The position numbers and the translations under genes were made by a program. From Deltaproteobacteria bacterium (GTDB taxonomy: Bacteria; Myxococcota_A; UBA796; UBA9615): a stretch of 8,352 bases of DNA. The DNA lies in NCBI GenBank assembly GCA_029261955.1, contig JAJDAI010000277.1:1-8352 (forward strand). The letters are read 5' to 3'. Positions within the stretch are counted from its first letter, which is position 1. Each line of letters begins with the position of its first letter. Below the pieces are notes generated by a model. The model saw only the letters and a list, made by a program, of their open reading frames with translations. It was not told the origin of the DNA and did no database searches. This document shows, piece after piece, positions 5,352 through 8,352 of this stretch.

Positions 5352-7214
5352 ATGCGCCGCCTGCGCCTGACCATCCTCGGCCTCGTTCTGCTGCCCACGG
5401 CCTGGGTCTTCGCCGACCTGTACCTGCGGATCGATCTGCCGGGCGTCTCGCTGCTCGTGCGCCAGGCCTTCGCCGGCCTCGCGGCCGCGGTGTCGTGGAG
5501 CGCCGAGCGCACGCTGCAGGGTCCGTTGCTGGCCGCGGGCCTCGCGCTGGTCCTCGGGGTCGCCGCGGGCCTGCTGAACCGGGTGACGGCCCTGGCGCTG
5601 CTGCCCGCGCTGGTCCTGCTGGCGCTGGCGGGCGTCGTCGCCGGCGTCGGCGGCCTGATGGAGCGCGGGGCGGCGGCGGGGCTGCTGTTGGCCTGGGCCT
5701 GGGGCATGCACAAGCCCGGCGCGCGGCCGACGCGCAGCCTGGCCTGGCTCGGCGGGGGGCTGGCGCTGGCGGTCGCGGCGGGGGTCGCCTTCTGGCTGCA
5801 CGCGGCCTTCGAGGCGCGCTCCGAGGGCTACCCGCTGCACGCGTGGCTCGACTCCGTGGAGCCGCGCAGGCTCCAGCTGGCCGTGATCAGCGCCGCGGCG
5901 GTGCTGGGGGCTCCCTGCGCCGCCGTGCTCTCCCGTCTGGGCTCCGGCAAGCGCCTGGTGGGGGTCGCGGGAGCGGCCGGGCTGGTGGGCCTGTTCGCGG
6001 GCCTCGCCTTCGGGGACGTCCGGCCGCTGTGGTCCGCCCAGCTCGCCGCCCTGCTCTCGCCGGCCGCGACCCTGGTGGGGCAGGGGATGCGCCGCGCCCC
6101 GGACACGCCGATCGCCGCCTGGCCCGCCGTCTTCGCGCCCGCCGGCGCCGCGGGGGCCCTGCTCGTGGCCGCCGCCTACGCCGCCCGGGTCTTCGCCTGC
6201 CCCGGGGCCGACCTGCCGGGGGTCGAGCTGATGGCCGAGGTCGGCCCCTCCTTCCGGACCGCCCTGAGCGAGGACGTCGCGGTCCTGGCCCTGCGCGAGG
6301 AGCGCCGCTTCGCCGTCGTCGAGCGGGCTGGTGGCGCGCTGCGCTACGCGGAGCCCGGCGTCATCCCCGCGCCGCCGCCCGATCAGCGGGAGCTGCCAGG
6401 CGCGTCCTACGCCTCCGCCGAGGAGCTGCTGGCCACCGACGACGGCTTCTACGCGACGGTGCTCGGGGGACACCCGCAGTTCTATTCGATGCCGGAGAGC
6501 CCCTCGAGCACGGTGAACAACCTGATCGTCCGCCTCGATGCCCGCGGCGAGGCGGCGGTGCAGGCCCATGGCCTGGAGCACCTCTGTTGGATCGGGGCGA
6601 TGGCGGCGGATGGCGACGGGCTGCTGCTCGGCTGCGAGTACGAGCCCGAGTTGCACCGCTTCGACCCGGCGAGCGGCCAGCTGACCTCCTCGCTCGTCGA
6701 GCCCGGCCTCGGCGACGTGGCGTCGCTGGCCGTGGGCACTGGACCGGCCGCCGGCAGCGCCTTCGCGGTGTCCTTCTGGCACGGCCAGGCGCTGACGAAG
6801 GTGTCCACCCAGCCCCTGGCGGTGCAGGGGCGGCGCGACCTCGGCGGCGTCTACTACGACGTCGCCTACGACCCGGGCAGCGACCGCGTCTTCGCGTCGA
6901 GCTACCTGGGCTCGCGGGTGGGCGTGACCAGCTCGGACCTGGAGCCGCAGGGTTCGGTGAAGACCGGCTTCGGAGCGCGCGCGCTCGCCGTCGATCCCGA
7001 GCGCTCCCTGCTCCTGGGATCCAGCGTCTACGACGGCGTGGTCCGGGTCTGGGACACACGAACCCTGAAGCGTCTCGCGACCTTGCCCCTCGGCGGGCAC
7101 GTCAAGGACATCGCGGTCGATCCCGCCGCGGGGGAGGCGTGGCTCAGCTCCCGCTGCGGACTCTTCCGCATCAACCTGGACGCGCTCCTTGCGCGGGTCC
7201 CCCAGGACAGCTAA
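5352..7214 (+). CDS. Polytopic membrane protein with C-terminal beta-propeller-like domain, unknown function
   Basis: This encodes a 620-residue protein. The ATG at 5352 is chosen over an in-frame GTG at 5286 because it puts a normal positive-inside membrane anchor first (MRRLRL, then hydrophobic residues to ~20); the longer form would add a 22-residue Arg/Pro-rich leader. Hydrophobic segments suitable for membrane helices lie at about 5-21, 58-77, 79-102, 106-119, 130-150, 174-195, 202-221 and 258-281, giving roughly 7 to 9 helices. From ~285 to 620 the chain is soluble and beta-rich, with repeats of propeller type: LAVGTGPAAGSAFAVSF (~459-475), YDVAYDPGSDRVFASSY (~502-518), ALAVDPERSLLLGSSVY followed by VVRVWDTRTLKRL (~544-574) and DIAVDPAAGEAWLSS (~586-600). 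These resemble YVTN/WD40-like blades. Such domains usually bind proteins or ligands; which side of the membrane it faces depends on the helix count. No catalytic motif or named family is recognised. carB follows after 24 bp and is probably co-transcribed. Confidence 0.8.
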   Translation: MRRLRLTILGLVLLPTAWVFADLYLRIDLPGVSLLVRQAFAGLAAAVSWSAERTLQGPLLAAGLALVLGVAAGLLNRVTALALLPALVLLALAGVVAGVGGLMERGAAAGLLLAWAWGMHKPGARPTRSLAWLGGGLALAVAAGVAFWLHAAFEARSEGYPLHAWLDSVEPRRLQLAVISAAAVLGAPCAAVLSRLGSGKRLVGVAGAAGLVGLFAGLAFGDVRPLWSAQLAALLSPAATLVGQGMRRAPDTPIAAWPAVFAPAGAAGALLVAAAYAARVFACPGADLPGVELMAEVGPSFRTALSEDVAVLALREERRFAVVERAGGALRYAEPGVIPAPPPDQRELPGASYASAEELLATDDGFYATVLGGHPQFYSMPESPSSTVNNLIVRLDARGEAAVQAHGLEHLCWIGAMAADGDGLLLGCEYEPELHRFDPASGQLTSSLVEPGLGDVASLAVGTGPAAGSAFAVSFWHGQALTKVSTQPLAVQGRRDLGGVYYDVAYDPGSDRVFASSYLGSRVGVTSSDLEPQGSVKTGFGARALAVDPERSLLLGSSVYDGVVRVWDTRTLKRLATLPLGGHVKDIAVDPAAGEAWLSSRCGLFRINLDALLARVPQDS

Positions 7215-7216
7215 AT

Positions 7217-7228
7217 CCCGCCCCCGGG
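7217..7228 (+). promoter_or_regulatory. Possible small hairpin overlapping the carB ribosome binding site
   Basis: CCCG-CCCC-CGGG can form a 4-bp stem, and its 3' arm includes the first G residues of the carB SD at 7226-7231. Pairing could lower carB initiation. Short GC palindromes are common by chance at this base composition, so the claim is weak. Confidence 0.15.
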
Positions 7229-7231
7229 AGG
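7226..7231 (+). promoter_or_regulatory. Shine-Dalgarno of carB (GGGAGG)
   Basis: GGGAGG lies 7 nt upstream of the GTG at 7239. It fixes the carB start at this GTG, where the product also begins like E. coli CarB (M-P-[KR]-R-T-D-I). Confidence 0.7.
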
Positions 7232-7238
7232 CCTGCCC

Positions 7239-8352
<1,114 letters not shown>

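Noticed and set aside
7214..7238. A transcription terminator between the membrane protein gene and carB
   Set aside because: Only a 4-bp CCCG/CGGG stem with no T-run is present, overlapping the carB SD.

Overview
The window is GC-rich, gene-dense bacterial DNA, with coding frames made almost entirely of G/C-ending codons and long spurious open frames on the opposite strands. Gene content suggests a Gram-negative, predator- or deltaproteobacterium-like organism (Myxococcota or a related lineage): a lipoprotein with a membrane-fusion fold, a probable TPR plus outer-membrane-barrel protein, an HD-GYP-type protein paired with a HEAT-repeat protein, and a typical bacterial carB. The phylum is an inference from style and gene content; no rRNA or tRNA is present to confirm it.

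Layout. (1) 1-1829, plus strand: the end of an operon entering from the left, with a TPR/beta-barrel protein (5' end probably outside the window) overlapping by 4 bp a lipoprotein that resembles the periplasmic adaptor (HlyD/RND membrane fusion) family. (2) 1830-1842: a 13-bp gap between convergent genes, nearly filled by a small C(TTCG)G hairpin. (3) 1843-5165, minus strand: a two-gene unit, again with a 4-bp overlap. The upstream gene encodes a 622-residue HEAT-repeat-like protein. The downstream gene encodes a 485-residue HD-GYP-type protein whose HD motif has become CD and whose HDxGK lysine has become Met. (4) 5166-5351: a divergent intergenic region holding the promoters in both directions. 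(5) 5352-7214, plus strand: a 620-residue polytopic membrane protein with a C-terminal beta-propeller-like domain, family not recognised. (6) 7239 to the right edge: the first 371 codons of carB, 24 bp behind the membrane protein, with every active-site residue checked conserved at the E. coli position.

How they fit together. The two minus-strand genes look like one functional unit: they are translationally coupled, and their first ~100 residues can be aligned with each other almost without gaps, so they seem to share an N-terminal module. This pair, with its altered HD-GYP centre, is the best candidate here for a poorly described system, probably signalling or scaffolding. The adaptor-like lipoprotein and the barrel protein probably act together in the envelope, but no transporter is in view. 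carB is housekeeping pyrimidine/arginine metabolism; its unusual point is its immediate neighbour and the absence of carA directly upstream.
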